Source: Pontibacterium sp049599735
GTDB lineage: Bacteria; Pseudomonadota; Gammaproteobacteria; Pseudomonadales; Balneatricaceae
DNA length: 42,551 bases
Assembly: GCA_049599735.1 (NCBI GenBank)
Contig: JBMYOX010000025.1
Span: 1-42,551 of the forward strand
Direction: 5' to 3'
Position 1 is the stretch's first letter, and every line of letters starts with the position of its first letter. Of the stretch, positions 8,456 to 16,609 are shown piece by piece. Made by a program: the position numbers and the translations under genes. The notes under the pieces are model-generated. The model ran no database searches. It was not told the DNA's origin and worked only from the letters and a program-made list of their open reading frames with translations.

Positions 8456-9322
8456 GTGGAATCATCTTCAATCTATCGCGGCGCATTTCTGTTGGTTTGC
8501 GCTGAGTTTTTTCTTGTTTGTTCCGGCATGGTGATTAAACAGCTCGCGGGGGAGTTACCTACCGAGATAATTGTGTTTGCGCGAAATTTATTTGGCCTGG
8601 CACTGCTACTGCCCTGGGTTATGAAAGCAGGTATCGGGGCTATACGAACCGATAAACTACATCTGCATTTTATGCGTGCTGCCGTGGGCGTTACAGCAAT
8701 GACTTGTCTTTATTATTCGTGGGGGCATTTGCCGCTGGCTCAGGCTGCATTGTTAAAACAGACCGGGCCGTTTTTTATGCCTGTTATTGCACTCTGGTGG
8801 CTGGGTGAGCGCATCAATGACCGGGTAAAGTGGTCCATTACGATTGGTTTTATCGGAGTGGTGCTTATTTTGGGCCCAACCGAGGGCACGTTAAATCTTG
8901 CGGTATTGATTGCGCTGTTTGGGGCTATGCTGGGTGCTTTGGCGAAGATTGTTATCAGGCGTATGTCGGTTTCAGAACCGGCTAAACGCATTGTGTTTTA
9001 TTTTGCACTTTTTGCTTCACTTATTTCCGTTATTCCGGCGGTGCTGGTCTGGGTGCAACCAACGCTTATTCAGACCGGCTGGTTGCTGCTGATGGCCCTG
9101 ACTTCAACCCTGGCACAGCTGATGCTGAGCAAAGCTTATGGCCTGGCTCCGGCAGGGCAGCTTGGGCCATTTACTTATTCATCAGTGGCATTGGCAGCGC
9201 TATTTGGCTGGGTGCTCTGGGATGAAGCATTATCCCTTAACAGCTGGTTGGGTATTGTGATAGTGACGTTGGCAGGTTTAATGGCTATGCAGGCGAGGCC
9301 CGCTAAAAAAATGCTACCATAG
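8456..9322 (+). CDS. EamA/DMT-family inner-membrane transporter
   Basis: A 288-residue polytopic protein of the drug/metabolite transporter superfamily, with about ten hydrophobic helices in two EamA halves. Signature-like segments are AALLKQTGPFFMPVIALWWLGERI in the first half and AFGWVLWDEAL-type sequence (ALFGWVLWDEALS) in the second. The substrate cannot be predicted. The start is GTG at 8456 with no strong Shine-Dalgarno; the next ATG would remove the first helix. It is 32 bp upstream of the helicase gene and may share its transcript. A second, dissimilar EamA protein lies on the other side of that helicase. Confidence 0.88.
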   Translation: MESSSIYRGAFLLVCAEFFLVCSGMVIKQLAGELPTEIIVFARNLFGLALLLPWVMKAGIGAIRTDKLHLHFMRAAVGVTAMTCLYYSWGHLPLAQAALLKQTGPFFMPVIALWWLGERINDRVKWSITIGFIGVVLILGPTEGTLNLAVLIALFGAMLGALAKIVIRRMSVSEPAKRIVFYFALFASLISVIPAVLVWVQPTLIQTGWLLLMALTSTLAQLMLSKAYGLAPAGQLGPFTYSSVALAALFGWVLWDEALSLNSWLGIVIVTLAGLMAMQARPAKKMLP

Positions 9323-9354
9323 GCCCCGAATAGCTAACTGATCGGAGTAACACC

Positions 9355-10698
9355 TTGTCGCACTGCGTTGAATCATTTGAAGAGCTGAGTCTTGATAGTC
9401 GTCTGTTAACCAATTTGGCACATCAGGCAATAGAGACACCCACAGAGATACAGGCCCGGGCCATTCCTGCTGCGATACTGGGGCATGACCTGATTGCTTC
9501 GTCTAAAACCGGCTCGGGTAAAACGCTGGCCTTTTTAATACCGGCTATGCACCGTTTGTTAAAAACGCGACCGCTCAGCAAGCGTGACCCCCGGGTGCTT
9601 ATACTGGCACCTACCCGGGAGCTGGCCAAACAGGTATTTTTGCAGTTACGCCAGTTAACCAGCGGCACTCAAACTAAAGTTGCGCTGGTTCTCGGTGGTG
9701 AAAACTTCAACGATCAGGCTAAAGCACTGGCTAAAGACCCGCAGGTTGTTGTGGCAACCCCGGGACGTCTGGCGAATCATCTGGATGAGCGCACACTGCA
9801 TTTAAAAGGCCTTGAACTGCTGATTATGGACGAAGCCGACCGAATGCTGGATTTAGGTTTTGTTAAAGAGCTGAACCAGATTAACAATATGGCCGATCAC
9901 CGTTTGCGCCAGACCTTATTGTTTTCCGCAACATTGGATCACGCAGAAGTGGATGAAATGGCTGACAAGCTGCTTAAATCACCTAAGCGTATTGCCGTTG
10001 GGGCGGCAAATGCCGAGCATAAGGATATTAACCAGCGCTTTTATCTCTGTGATCACCTGGATCATAAGCAGGCGTTGCTTGAAAGTATCCTGACAACAGA
10101 AACGCATGAGCAGGTTATTATTTTTACGGCAACCCGGCCTGATACCGATCGTTTATCCGGGTTGCTGTCCGGTAAAGGCTTTAAAGCTGCAGCGCTTAGC
10201 GGAGAGATGAGCCAGGCTGAGCGTAACCAGATTATGGACAGCTTCTCCCGTGGTCAGCAGCAGATACTGATTACAACGGATGTGGCTTCGCGTGGCCTGG
10301 ATTTGTTAAAAGTTTCTCTGGTGATTAATTTTGATATGCCTAAACAGGCTGAGGAATATGTTCACCGTATCGGAAGAACAGGGCGCGCAGGCTCTAAAGG
10401 GGAAGCGGTCTCTCTGATCGGGCCTAAAGACTGGAGTGCTTTTAAACGGGTAGAGCGCTTTTTGCAGCAGCGTATTGCTTTTTTGACCATTGATGGCTTG
10501 AAGGGCAAGTTCAGAGGTCTGAAACCTAAGCCTAAGGCCATCGTTGCAAAAAAAGCACCGGCAAAATCGGCTATCAAAAATGCGCCTAAACGTCCGGAAA
10601 AAACAGGTTATAACCGCTCTGATCGCCGCCCGGCAGGGAACAGTACGTTGTCGGCGGATGGCTTTGCACCCTTCAAACCTAAAAAACCATCCCAATAG
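9355..10698 (+). CDS. DEAD-box RNA helicase, SrmB/RhlE-like
   Basis: ATP-dependent RNA helicase, 447 residues. In order: Q motif (F..L, TEIQ at about 30-33), motif I SSKTGSGKT (49-57), Ia PTRELAKQV, GG, Ib TPGR, II DEAD (LIMDEADRMLD), III SAT, and helicase C with IV VIIFTATR, V TTDVASRGLD and VI HRIGRTGRAG. The tail of about 80 residues is basic (Lys, Pro, Ala, Arg) as in ribosome-assembly and cold-adaptation helicases. The start is an unusual TTG at 9355, with GGAG seven bases upstream; the next ATG would delete the Q motif and Walker A, so TTG is required. SrmB is the closest match I recognise, but orthology was not tested. Confidence 0.92.
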   Translation: MSHCVESFEELSLDSRLLTNLAHQAIETPTEIQARAIPAAILGHDLIASSKTGSGKTLAFLIPAMHRLLKTRPLSKRDPRVLILAPTRELAKQVFLQLRQLTSGTQTKVALVLGGENFNDQAKALAKDPQVVVATPGRLANHLDERTLHLKGLELLIMDEADRMLDLGFVKELNQINNMADHRLRQTLLFSATLDHAEVDEMADKLLKSPKRIAVGAANAEHKDINQRFYLCDHLDHKQALLESILTTETHEQVIIFTATRPDTDRLSGLLSGKGFKAAALSGEMSQAERNQIMDSFSRGQQQILITTDVASRGLDLLKVSLVINFDMPKQAEEYVHRIGRTGRAGSKGEAVSLIGPKDWSAFKRVERFLQQRIAFLTIDGLKGKFRGLKPKPKAIVAKKAPAKSAIKNAPKRPEKTGYNRSDRRPAGNSTLSADGFAPFKPKKPSQ

Positions 10699-10721
10699 TT
10701 CACCTAACCCCTGGGGCCTCA

Positions 10722-10749
10722 GCCGGTAATCCTTGAATGGATTGCCGGC
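10722..10749. repeat. Perfect-type hairpin between helicase and second EamA gene
   Basis: An 11-bp inverted repeat GCCGGTAATCC / GGATTGCCGGC (one G-T) with a 6-nt loop. No long T run follows, so it is a weak terminator or an mRNA-stabilising hairpin. Confidence 0.6.
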
Positions 10750-10796
10750 CACTATTATCTGGCTTTTGGGCACCCTAAGTACGAATAGAGTATTTA

Positions 10797-11684
10797 ATGA
10801 ATACTGAATACACCAAAGGTTTTGTATTAACCGCCTTCGGGGTCATTGTGCTGAGTTTTGATGCACTGCTGATCCGGTTAATCGAAGCCGGGTCTTTTGA
10901 TCTGTTGTTTTGGCGTGGTTTATTACTTAGCCTGATTGTCACATTCTGGTGCCGGGTACGCTACCCGGACATAAAACTGCTAAATTTTGATAGCAGCGCA
11001 ATTCGCTCTGCTCTACTTTTTGTGGTCAGTGCGCTTTGTTTTGTGACGGCAATTAACCACACAACAGTCGCAAATGTGCTGGTGATTATCAGTGCCCAGC
11101 CCTTATTTGCCGCGCTGATGGCCCGGGTTTTTCTGGGAGAAAAATCAAAACCGGTCACCTGGATTGCAATCTTCACCGCTATGCTCGGCATCGGCTGGGT
11201 ACTGGGTGGTTCCTGGCAGAGCTCGAACTTTACAGGTGACCTGCTTGCCTTGGTTTGCGGCTTAGCGTTATCGGCCAAATTTGTGAATGACCGTGCCGCC
11301 AGTAACCGGAATATGACACCGGCCCTGATACCGGCCGGTTTACTGATTGCAGTTATAAGTGTGCTGGTGGGCCAACCCTGGGGGCTACAAAGCAGTGACT
11401 GGGGCTGGATGTTACTGCTTTGCCTGTGTGTGCTGCCGCTGGCGTTTATTCTGATTACCCTGGGGCCTATGCGGCTGCCTGCGGCAGAGGTGGGTATGCT
11501 GATGTTGCTGGAAACGGCAATCGGGCCTCTATGGGTATGGCTTTGGCTGGCAGAAGTGCCGGATCGTGCTGCACTTGAAGGTGGGGCGCTTGTTATTGGT
11601 ACTTTGCTGATTCATGGCTTAATTCAGTGGCGAACTAACCGGTCAAAATACAATTCAGCAAGAAGAACCACTAAGGCGGTATGA
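10797..11684 (+). CDS. EamA/DMT-family inner-membrane transporter
   Basis: A 295-residue, ten-helix protein of the drug/metabolite transporter superfamily. The first EamA half contains ANVLVIISAQPLFAALMARVFLGEK and the second ends with the typical LLETAIGPLWVWLWLAEVP segment. The positively charged C terminus (RTNRSKYNSARRTTKAV) indicates a cytoplasmic tail. The substrate is unknown. It lies about 100 bp after the helicase gene and upstream of peroxiredoxin, with no clear terminator in between. Confidence 0.88.
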   Translation: MNTEYTKGFVLTAFGVIVLSFDALLIRLIEAGSFDLLFWRGLLLSLIVTFWCRVRYPDIKLLNFDSSAIRSALLFVVSALCFVTAINHTTVANVLVIISAQPLFAALMARVFLGEKSKPVTWIAIFTAMLGIGWVLGGSWQSSNFTGDLLALVCGLALSAKFVNDRAASNRNMTPALIPAGLLIAVISVLVGQPWGLQSSDWGWMLLLCLCVLPLAFILITLGPMRLPAAEVGMLMLLETAIGPLWVWLWLAEVPDRAALEGGALVIGTLLIHGLIQWRTNRSKYNSARRTTKAV

Positions 11685-11803
11685 ATTGATCAGAATATTG
11701 ATCTGATACCCTGTTTCATCAATGTATACCGGAAGGAATTAGCTACACTTTTGAATATTAGAAATACCGAATATACAAAGTGACTAACCTTAAGGTGACA
11801 TTT

Positions 11804-12457
11804 ATGGATAACATTGAAGCATCAAGCGCGTCATTTCCTCAGCTGAACAAGCCTGCACCTGCTTTTGAAGCAAGAACCACCCACGGCATGAAGACACTGT
11901 CTGATTATAAAGGCCGCTGGTTGGTGCTTTTTTCTCATCCCGCAGACTTTACACCGGTTTGTACGACGGAATTTATGGCATTTGCTAATCTGCATGACGA
12001 GTTTCTGGCACTAAATACGGATTTGCTGGGTTTGTCGATTGACAGTTATTACAGCCATGTGGCCTGGGTGCGTAATATTAAGGAAAATTTTGGTGTTGAG
12101 ATTAAATTCCCGATTATCGAAGATCTTTCCATGAAAGTGGCCAAAGCCTACGGCATGATCCACCCGGGTGCCGGGGATACCTCAGCCGTGCGGGCGACGT
12201 TTATCATTGACCCTGAGGGTATTCTGAGGGCAATGGTTTATTACCCTATGACCAATGGGCGTTCAATTCCGGAATTTTTGCGTGTAATTAAAGCGCTGCA
12301 AGCATCGGATACCCACAAAATTGCAACACCTGAAGGCTGGCAGCCTGGTGAAAAAGTGATTGTACCACCACCTCAGGATGCTGATGCCGCTGAAGCCCGT
12401 ATGAATGAAGGCTACGAGTGCACAGACTGGTACTTCTGTAAAAAAGAACTGAAGTAA
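11804..12457 (+). CDS. Prx6-type (1-Cys-like) peroxiredoxin
   Basis: Thiol peroxidase reducing H2O2 and organic hydroperoxides, 217 residues. The peroxidatic cysteine is C53 in SHPADFTPVCTTE. Other marks are LLGLSIDS, FPIIED and VRATFIIDPEGILRAMVYYP. The C-terminal extension carries two cysteines (C206 and C212 in YECTDWYFCKK), the arrangement of long archaeal-type Prx6 proteins such as Aeropyrum Tpx, rather than AhpC. The start at 11804 is preferred over the upstream GTG (11780) because AAGGTGA lies 5 bases ahead. A dyad GATCA-N6-TGATC lies at 11688-11703, just after the preceding gene; its meaning is unknown. The gene ends at a strong terminator. Confidence 0.92.
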   Translation: MDNIEASSASFPQLNKPAPAFEARTTHGMKTLSDYKGRWLVLFSHPADFTPVCTTEFMAFANLHDEFLALNTDLLGLSIDSYYSHVAWVRNIKENFGVEIKFPIIEDLSMKVAKAYGMIHPGAGDTSAVRATFIIDPEGILRAMVYYPMTNGRSIPEFLRVIKALQASDTHKIATPEGWQPGEKVIVPPPQDADAAEARMNEGYECTDWYFCKKELK

Positions 12458-12488
12458 GGTCACGACGCATATATATAAATTAACCATC

Positions 12489-12520
12489 ACCGGGGCCTTA
12501 ATGGCCCCGGTTCTTTTTTT
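12489..12520 (+). terminator. Intrinsic terminator after peroxiredoxin gene
   Basis: Perfect 9-bp GC-rich stem ACCGGGGCC/GGCCCCGGT with loop TTAAT, then TC and seven Ts. Confidence 0.92.
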
Positions 12521-12645
12521 GCAGCCTATCCGGATATTGCGCTTTATCAGTTATCGATGGGATTTTATAAGTAAATGCCTGAGAGGTTGTGAAGCTTTGC
12601 CAAGTGCTGACTAAACTCAGTGTAAATGCCATGGAAGATGTCCCG

Positions 12646-13437
12646 ATGAAAACCCTGCTGAGCTACCTGTTACTGATTTGTTTCAGCTTATCGATCTGGG
12701 CTGAACCGCTTGTTGCTTCAGATTCAAAAATACCTGATATCAGTGCAGAGCAGGTTATCTTAGGCGCTGTAGAGCATTGGCGCGGCACCAGCTCTTATAT
12801 GGTGCAAACCATGACAGTGCACCGGGCAGACTGGCAGCGAACCATGACACTGGAAGGCTGGACACGGGGTCAGAAGGATGCCCTGATTCGTTTTACGGCC
12901 CCCGCCAAAGATGCAGGTAATGCAACTTTAAAACTGGATCAGGATATGTGGATTTTCACACCTAAACTGAACCAGGTTATTAAGTTACCCGCCAGTATGA
13001 TGGCCCAGTCCTGGATGGGTAGCGACTTTTCTTATAACGATCTGGCGAAGTCGGATCGTATTGTTGACGATTTTGAACATCGCCTGATCGAAGTGATCCA
13101 GAAGCAGGGTTTCAGGGAATACAGTATCGAGTCCCTCCCCAAACCCGATGCGCCTGTGGTTTGGGGCAAAGAAATCACCCGGGTGCGCAGTGATTATGTG
13201 TTGCTGGAACAACAGTTTTTTGATCAGGAAATGGTGCTGCTCAAAAAGATGGTCACGGAAAAAATAGGGTATATTGACGGACGTGCTTACCCGTTGGTTT
13301 TAACCATGTATGACCTGGAAGAGGATGAACGCTGGACTCGGGTTGAGACCTTAGAAGGCTATTTTAACCTGCCAATTCCCGCTTATTTATTAACGCTGTC
13401 TAATTTACGTAATCCGCGCCCCTGGAGTAAACCGTGA
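12646..13437 (+). CDS. LolA-fold periplasmic protein (outer-membrane lipoprotein-sorting-like)
   Basis: A secreted protein with a signal peptide (MKTLLSYLLLICFSLSIWA, cleavage before EPLVAS) and a LolA/LolB-like fold: half-barrel features such as MTLEGWTRGQKDALIRFTAPAKDAGNATLKL and MWIFTPKLNQVIKLPASMMAQSWMGSDF are typical of the LolA-like proteins found beside FtsX-type exporters. I chose ATG 12646 because the signal peptide starts there; upstream in-frame starts (GTG 12589, ATG 12631) would put charged residues ahead of it. It overlaps the next gene by 4 bp (GTGA). It is not the housekeeping LolA, which normally lies next to rarA outside this window. Likely role: periplasmic shuttle for a lipid-like cargo of the adjacent ABC transporter (inference). 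Confidence 0.85.
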   Translation: MKTLLSYLLLICFSLSIWAEPLVASDSKIPDISAEQVILGAVEHWRGTSSYMVQTMTVHRADWQRTMTLEGWTRGQKDALIRFTAPAKDAGNATLKLDQDMWIFTPKLNQVIKLPASMMAQSWMGSDFSYNDLAKSDRIVDDFEHRLIEVIQKQGFREYSIESLPKPDAPVVWGKEITRVRSDYVLLEQQFFDQEMVLLKKMVTEKIGYIDGRAYPLVLTMYDLEEDERWTRVETLEGYFNLPIPAYLLTLSNLRNPRPWSKP

Positions 13438-14630
13438 TTGTGGCACTGGCCTGGCGTAATTTATGGCGTTATAAACGCCGCACTTTTCTGAGTGCAATCG
13501 CTATCGCCGCCACTTGTGCGCTGACCATTTTCCTGCCCTCATTGCAGGCCGGTAGTTATCAGGCGATGGTCAGTGCGTCCCTGGGTGTCTTAGATGGTTA
13601 TCTGCAGATACAACACCCGGAGTATCTGGATAAACCGGCGATGCGTAACAGTTTTGTCCCACCAGCCTCTGTGGTGCGAGCGCTGGAAGCAGGTAATGTT
13701 ACAACTGCTGCCCGCGCCTCCGGCTTTGCGTTGCTGACCTCACCTGAACGTAGTGTCGGTGTTCAAGTAGTAGGGGTTGAGCCGGAGAAAGAAGTGAGTG
13801 TTTCTACTGTGCCGGGCAATATAGTCACCGGACGTTACCTGCAACAAAACAACGAGATTGTTCTGGGAAGTGCGCTGGCGCGGAACTTACGCCAGCAAAT
13901 CGGTGATCAGGTTACTCTGCTGGGCACCGGGCGCGATGGCTCCCTGGCCGTTGACAGCCTTAAAGTGGTGGGGTTTTTTGAAACCGGTTTTCCTGCCCTG
14001 GATCGCCAACTGGCTGAAATAAACCTGTCACGTTTTAACACAACCTTCAGTATGGAAGGTCAGCGACACGGTCTGATTCTGCAGTCTGCCTCAGAGATTA
14101 ACAGAGCAGATTTACAGCCTCTGATTGAGTCAGAGGGACTGGCGTTCAGGGACTGGAAACAGTTGCAGCCAGGGTTGCTGCATGCCATCAAACTGGATAT
14201 CAGTAGCGCGGTGATGATGTATGTCATCCTGATCCTGGTAATTTGTTTTTCATTAATGAATGCGATGCTGATGTCGGTGCTGGAGCGCAGCCGTGAGTTT
14301 GGCATGGTGATGGCGCTGGGCGTGCGACCTATGATACTGGGGCGGATCTTGTGGCTTGAAAACCTGATGATTACCCTTCTGGGCATTATGGCCGGCTTAG
14401 TGATCGGTGCAGTAGTCACACTTTACTACCAGTCTGCCGGCATTCATTTCAGCGGGGCCGAAGAGGTATTCGCCCGTTATGGCCTCTCATCAACTATTTA
14501 TCCGGAGTTATCAGCCCTGACATTGCTCAGTGGTCCGGTCATTATCGCAGTCGTGCTTGTTATCGCGGGTTTCTATCCTGTTTGGCGTGTGAGCCGCCTT
14601 AATCTACTGGATGCGATGAGGGCGATCTGA
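13434..14630 (+). CDS. FtsX/LolC-type ABC transporter permease (first of two)
   Basis: A 398-residue MacB/FtsX-like permease with the expected layout: N-terminal helix (IVALAWRNLWRYKRRTFLSAIAIAATCALTIF), a large periplasmic domain of about 200 residues, then three helices, the first preceded by ISSAVMMYVILILVICFSLMNAML. The cytoplasmic coupling segment is MSVLERSREFGMVMALGVRP. The start is GTG, overlapping the stop of the LolA-like gene. Its stop overlaps the next ATG (TGATG), so the three reading frames are translationally coupled. Confidence 0.92.
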   Translation: MIVALAWRNLWRYKRRTFLSAIAIAATCALTIFLPSLQAGSYQAMVSASLGVLDGYLQIQHPEYLDKPAMRNSFVPPASVVRALEAGNVTTAARASGFALLTSPERSVGVQVVGVEPEKEVSVSTVPGNIVTGRYLQQNNEIVLGSALARNLRQQIGDQVTLLGTGRDGSLAVDSLKVVGFFETGFPALDRQLAEINLSRFNTTFSMEGQRHGLILQSASEINRADLQPLIESEGLAFRDWKQLQPGLLHAIKLDISSAVMMYVILILVICFSLMNAMLMSVLERSREFGMVMALGVRPMILGRILWLENLMITLLGIMAGLVIGAVVTLYYQSAGIHFSGAEEVFARYGLSSTIYPELSALTLLSGPVIIAVVLVIAGFYPVWRVSRLNLLDAMRAI

Positions 14631-15859
14631 TGGATACACTGAATCTCTTTATTTGTCTGGCCTGGCGTAATTTATGGCGTAATGGCCGCCGTACCTTACT
14701 AACCATGGTCGCGATTATATTAGCAGTTGCCTCTATGGTATCCCTGGGATCTTTTATGACGGCCTGGAATAACAGCACCTTAGACGTGACTATCGAGAAC
14801 CTGACAGGCCATATACAGATTCATGCACCGGGTTACCTGGATGACCCGAATATTGAGCACAGTATGGCGCCGATAAATGCAGACCTTAAAGCCTACCTCC
14901 AGGCCGCCCCGGTGATCGCCTGGAGTGAACGTGTTCGTTTACCGGCCATGATCCGTACCGAACGGGAAAGCTCGCCGGTTGAGTTGCTGGGTATTAATCC
15001 GGCTGCTGAACTGGGCCTTTCGTTTATTTCCGGTGCGGTGGTGCAGGGCCATTATTTTAACGATGCTCATGAGCGTGGCATCCTGATTGGTAAAACGCTA
15101 ATGGATCGCCTGCAAACAAAAGCGGGGCGACGTGTGGTGGTGATGAGCCAGGGTATAAACGGGCAAATTCGGGAGCTGGGTACGCCTGTTGTGGGCGTAT
15201 TTAGAGGGGCACCTGAAATGGAGCGTTCGGTTGCTTTTATTACATTACCCCGTGCCCAAAATATGATGGGCCTGGGAAGTCATTACTTCGAAATCTCACT
15301 GAAGGTGGACGATACTGAGGCCTTGCCTGAAGTGGTGAAGGCGCTGCAAAAACGGGCACCTGAGCTTGATATTCGCGCATGGGACGAGTTACAGCCTTTT
15401 ACCAAAGCTATGCTGGAGATGTCAGAAGGCTCCATTTTAATCTGGATACTGGTTTCTTTTTCAGTTGTTGCTTTTGGGCTGGTGAATACACTGCTGATGG
15501 CTGTGTATGAGCGTATGCGTGAATTTGGTTTACTGCAGGCGCTGGGTATGCGGCCAGGCTGGTTGTTATTACAGGTACTGCTCGAATCCCTGATGCTGGT
15601 GGGTGCTGCCACTTTAGCGGGTCTGCTGGTGGGGGCTTTGATTGTACTGGGTTATCAGGATGGCCTGGATCTGGGGAGCTGGGGTAGTGGTGCAACCTAT
15701 TTTGGTGCTTCATCCGTGCTCTATCCAAAACTGGTTTGGGAAGAATTGCTGTATATAGGTACAGTGGTTTTGGTTTTGGGGGTTCTTGCCAGCCTTTACC
15801 CGGCCTATCGTGCATCCCGGTATGTGCCGGTTGAGGTATTAAACAAAGCAATTAACTAA
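14630..15859 (+). CDS. FtsX/LolC-type ABC transporter permease (second of two)
   Basis: A 409-residue homologue of the preceding gene with the same architecture: LAWRNLWRNGRRTLLTMVAIILAVASMVSL at the N terminus, a periplasmic MacB-like domain, and three C-terminal helices with coupling sequence MAVYERMREFGLLQALGMRPG. It presumably forms a LolCE-like heterodimer with its neighbour. The two probably arose by duplication: both begin with AWRNLWR and keep the coupling motif but differ elsewhere. The substrate is unknown. Confidence 0.92.
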   Translation: MDTLNLFICLAWRNLWRNGRRTLLTMVAIILAVASMVSLGSFMTAWNNSTLDVTIENLTGHIQIHAPGYLDDPNIEHSMAPINADLKAYLQAAPVIAWSERVRLPAMIRTERESSPVELLGINPAAELGLSFISGAVVQGHYFNDAHERGILIGKTLMDRLQTKAGRRVVVMSQGINGQIRELGTPVVGVFRGAPEMERSVAFITLPRAQNMMGLGSHYFEISLKVDDTEALPEVVKALQKRAPELDIRAWDELQPFTKAMLEMSEGSILIWILVSFSVVAFGLVNTLLMAVYERMREFGLLQALGMRPGWLLLQVLLESLMLVGAATLAGLLVGALIVLGYQDGLDLGSWGSGATYFGASSVLYPKLVWEELLYIGTVVLVLGVLASLYPAYRASRYVPVEVLNKAIN

Positions 15860-15931
15860 GCTCAGATCAGATGGACTATATAAGACGTCTTTATTTCAGG
15901 CGTTAAACAAGACGTAAAACAGGGGCGTGTT

Positions 15932-16609
15932 ATGTCGATTGTTATCTGCGAAAAAGTCAGCAAAATTTATCAGCAGGATAAAGTCCCGGTTATTGCGCTC
16001 GATGATGTAGACCTGCGGGTTGAAGCAGGTACCTTTGTCAGTCTGGCAGGGCCCTCCGGTTGTGGTAAAACAACGCTGCTGAATATTATTGGTGGTCTTG
16101 ATCAGCCCACTTCCGGTGCTGTGACTGTAGGTGCTGAGCGCCTGGATACCCTGAATAAAGCAGCATTGGCAGATCTTAGGCTGCACAAAATTGGTTTTAT
16201 TTTCCAGGCCTATAACCTGATTCCGGTACTTACAGCACAGGAAAACGTTGAATTTATTATGCAGCTTAGAGGTGTGGCAAAGCCGGAGCGTAAAGCCCGG
16301 GCCGAGTCCATATTAGCCTCTGTAGGCCTTGCGGACCAGCTACACCGACGCCCCGGGGAGTTGTCCGGCGGGCAACAACAACGGGTGGCTGTTGCACGCG
16401 CTATGGTGAGTGAGCCTGGTATTGTGCTGGCCGATGAACCTACCGCCAATCTGGATAGCAGCACGTCTGATGATTTGCTGGGATTGATGAGAACACTGAA
16501 CGAGAACAGCAATACAACCTTTATTGTTGCAACTCATGACCCGCGTGTTATCGCATTTACCGACCGTAAAGTGAGTTTGCTGGATGGCCAGATTATCGCT
16601 GATCATTAG
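15932..16609 (+). CDS. ABC transporter ATP-binding protein (LolD/MacB type)
   Basis: A 225-residue ATPase energising the two upstream permeases. It shows Walker A GPSGCGKTT, the Q-loop in FIFQAYNLIPVLTAQENV (a hallmark of the LolD/MacB/FtsE group), signature LSGGQQQRVAVARAM, Walker B IVLADEPTANLD and the H-loop in IVATHDPRV. It is preceded by GGGG seven bases before the ATG. Its last 26 bases overlap the start of the outer-membrane protein gene in another frame. Confidence 0.95.
   Translation: MSIVICEKVSKIYQQDKVPVIALDDVDLRVEAGTFVSLAGPSGCGKTTLLNIIGGLDQPTSGAVTVGAERLDTLNKAALADLRLHKIGFIFQAYNLIPVLTAQENVEFIMQLRGVAKPERKARAESILASVGLADQLHRRPGELSGGQQQRVAVARAMVSEPGIVLADEPTANLDSSTSDDLLGLMRTLNENSNTTFIVATHDPRVIAFTDRKVSLLDGQIIADH

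Noticed and set aside
12646..13437. Housekeeping lolA
   Set aside because: The sequence is LolA-fold but is tied to two FtsX permeases and a barrel; the true lolA normally precedes rarA, outside the window.
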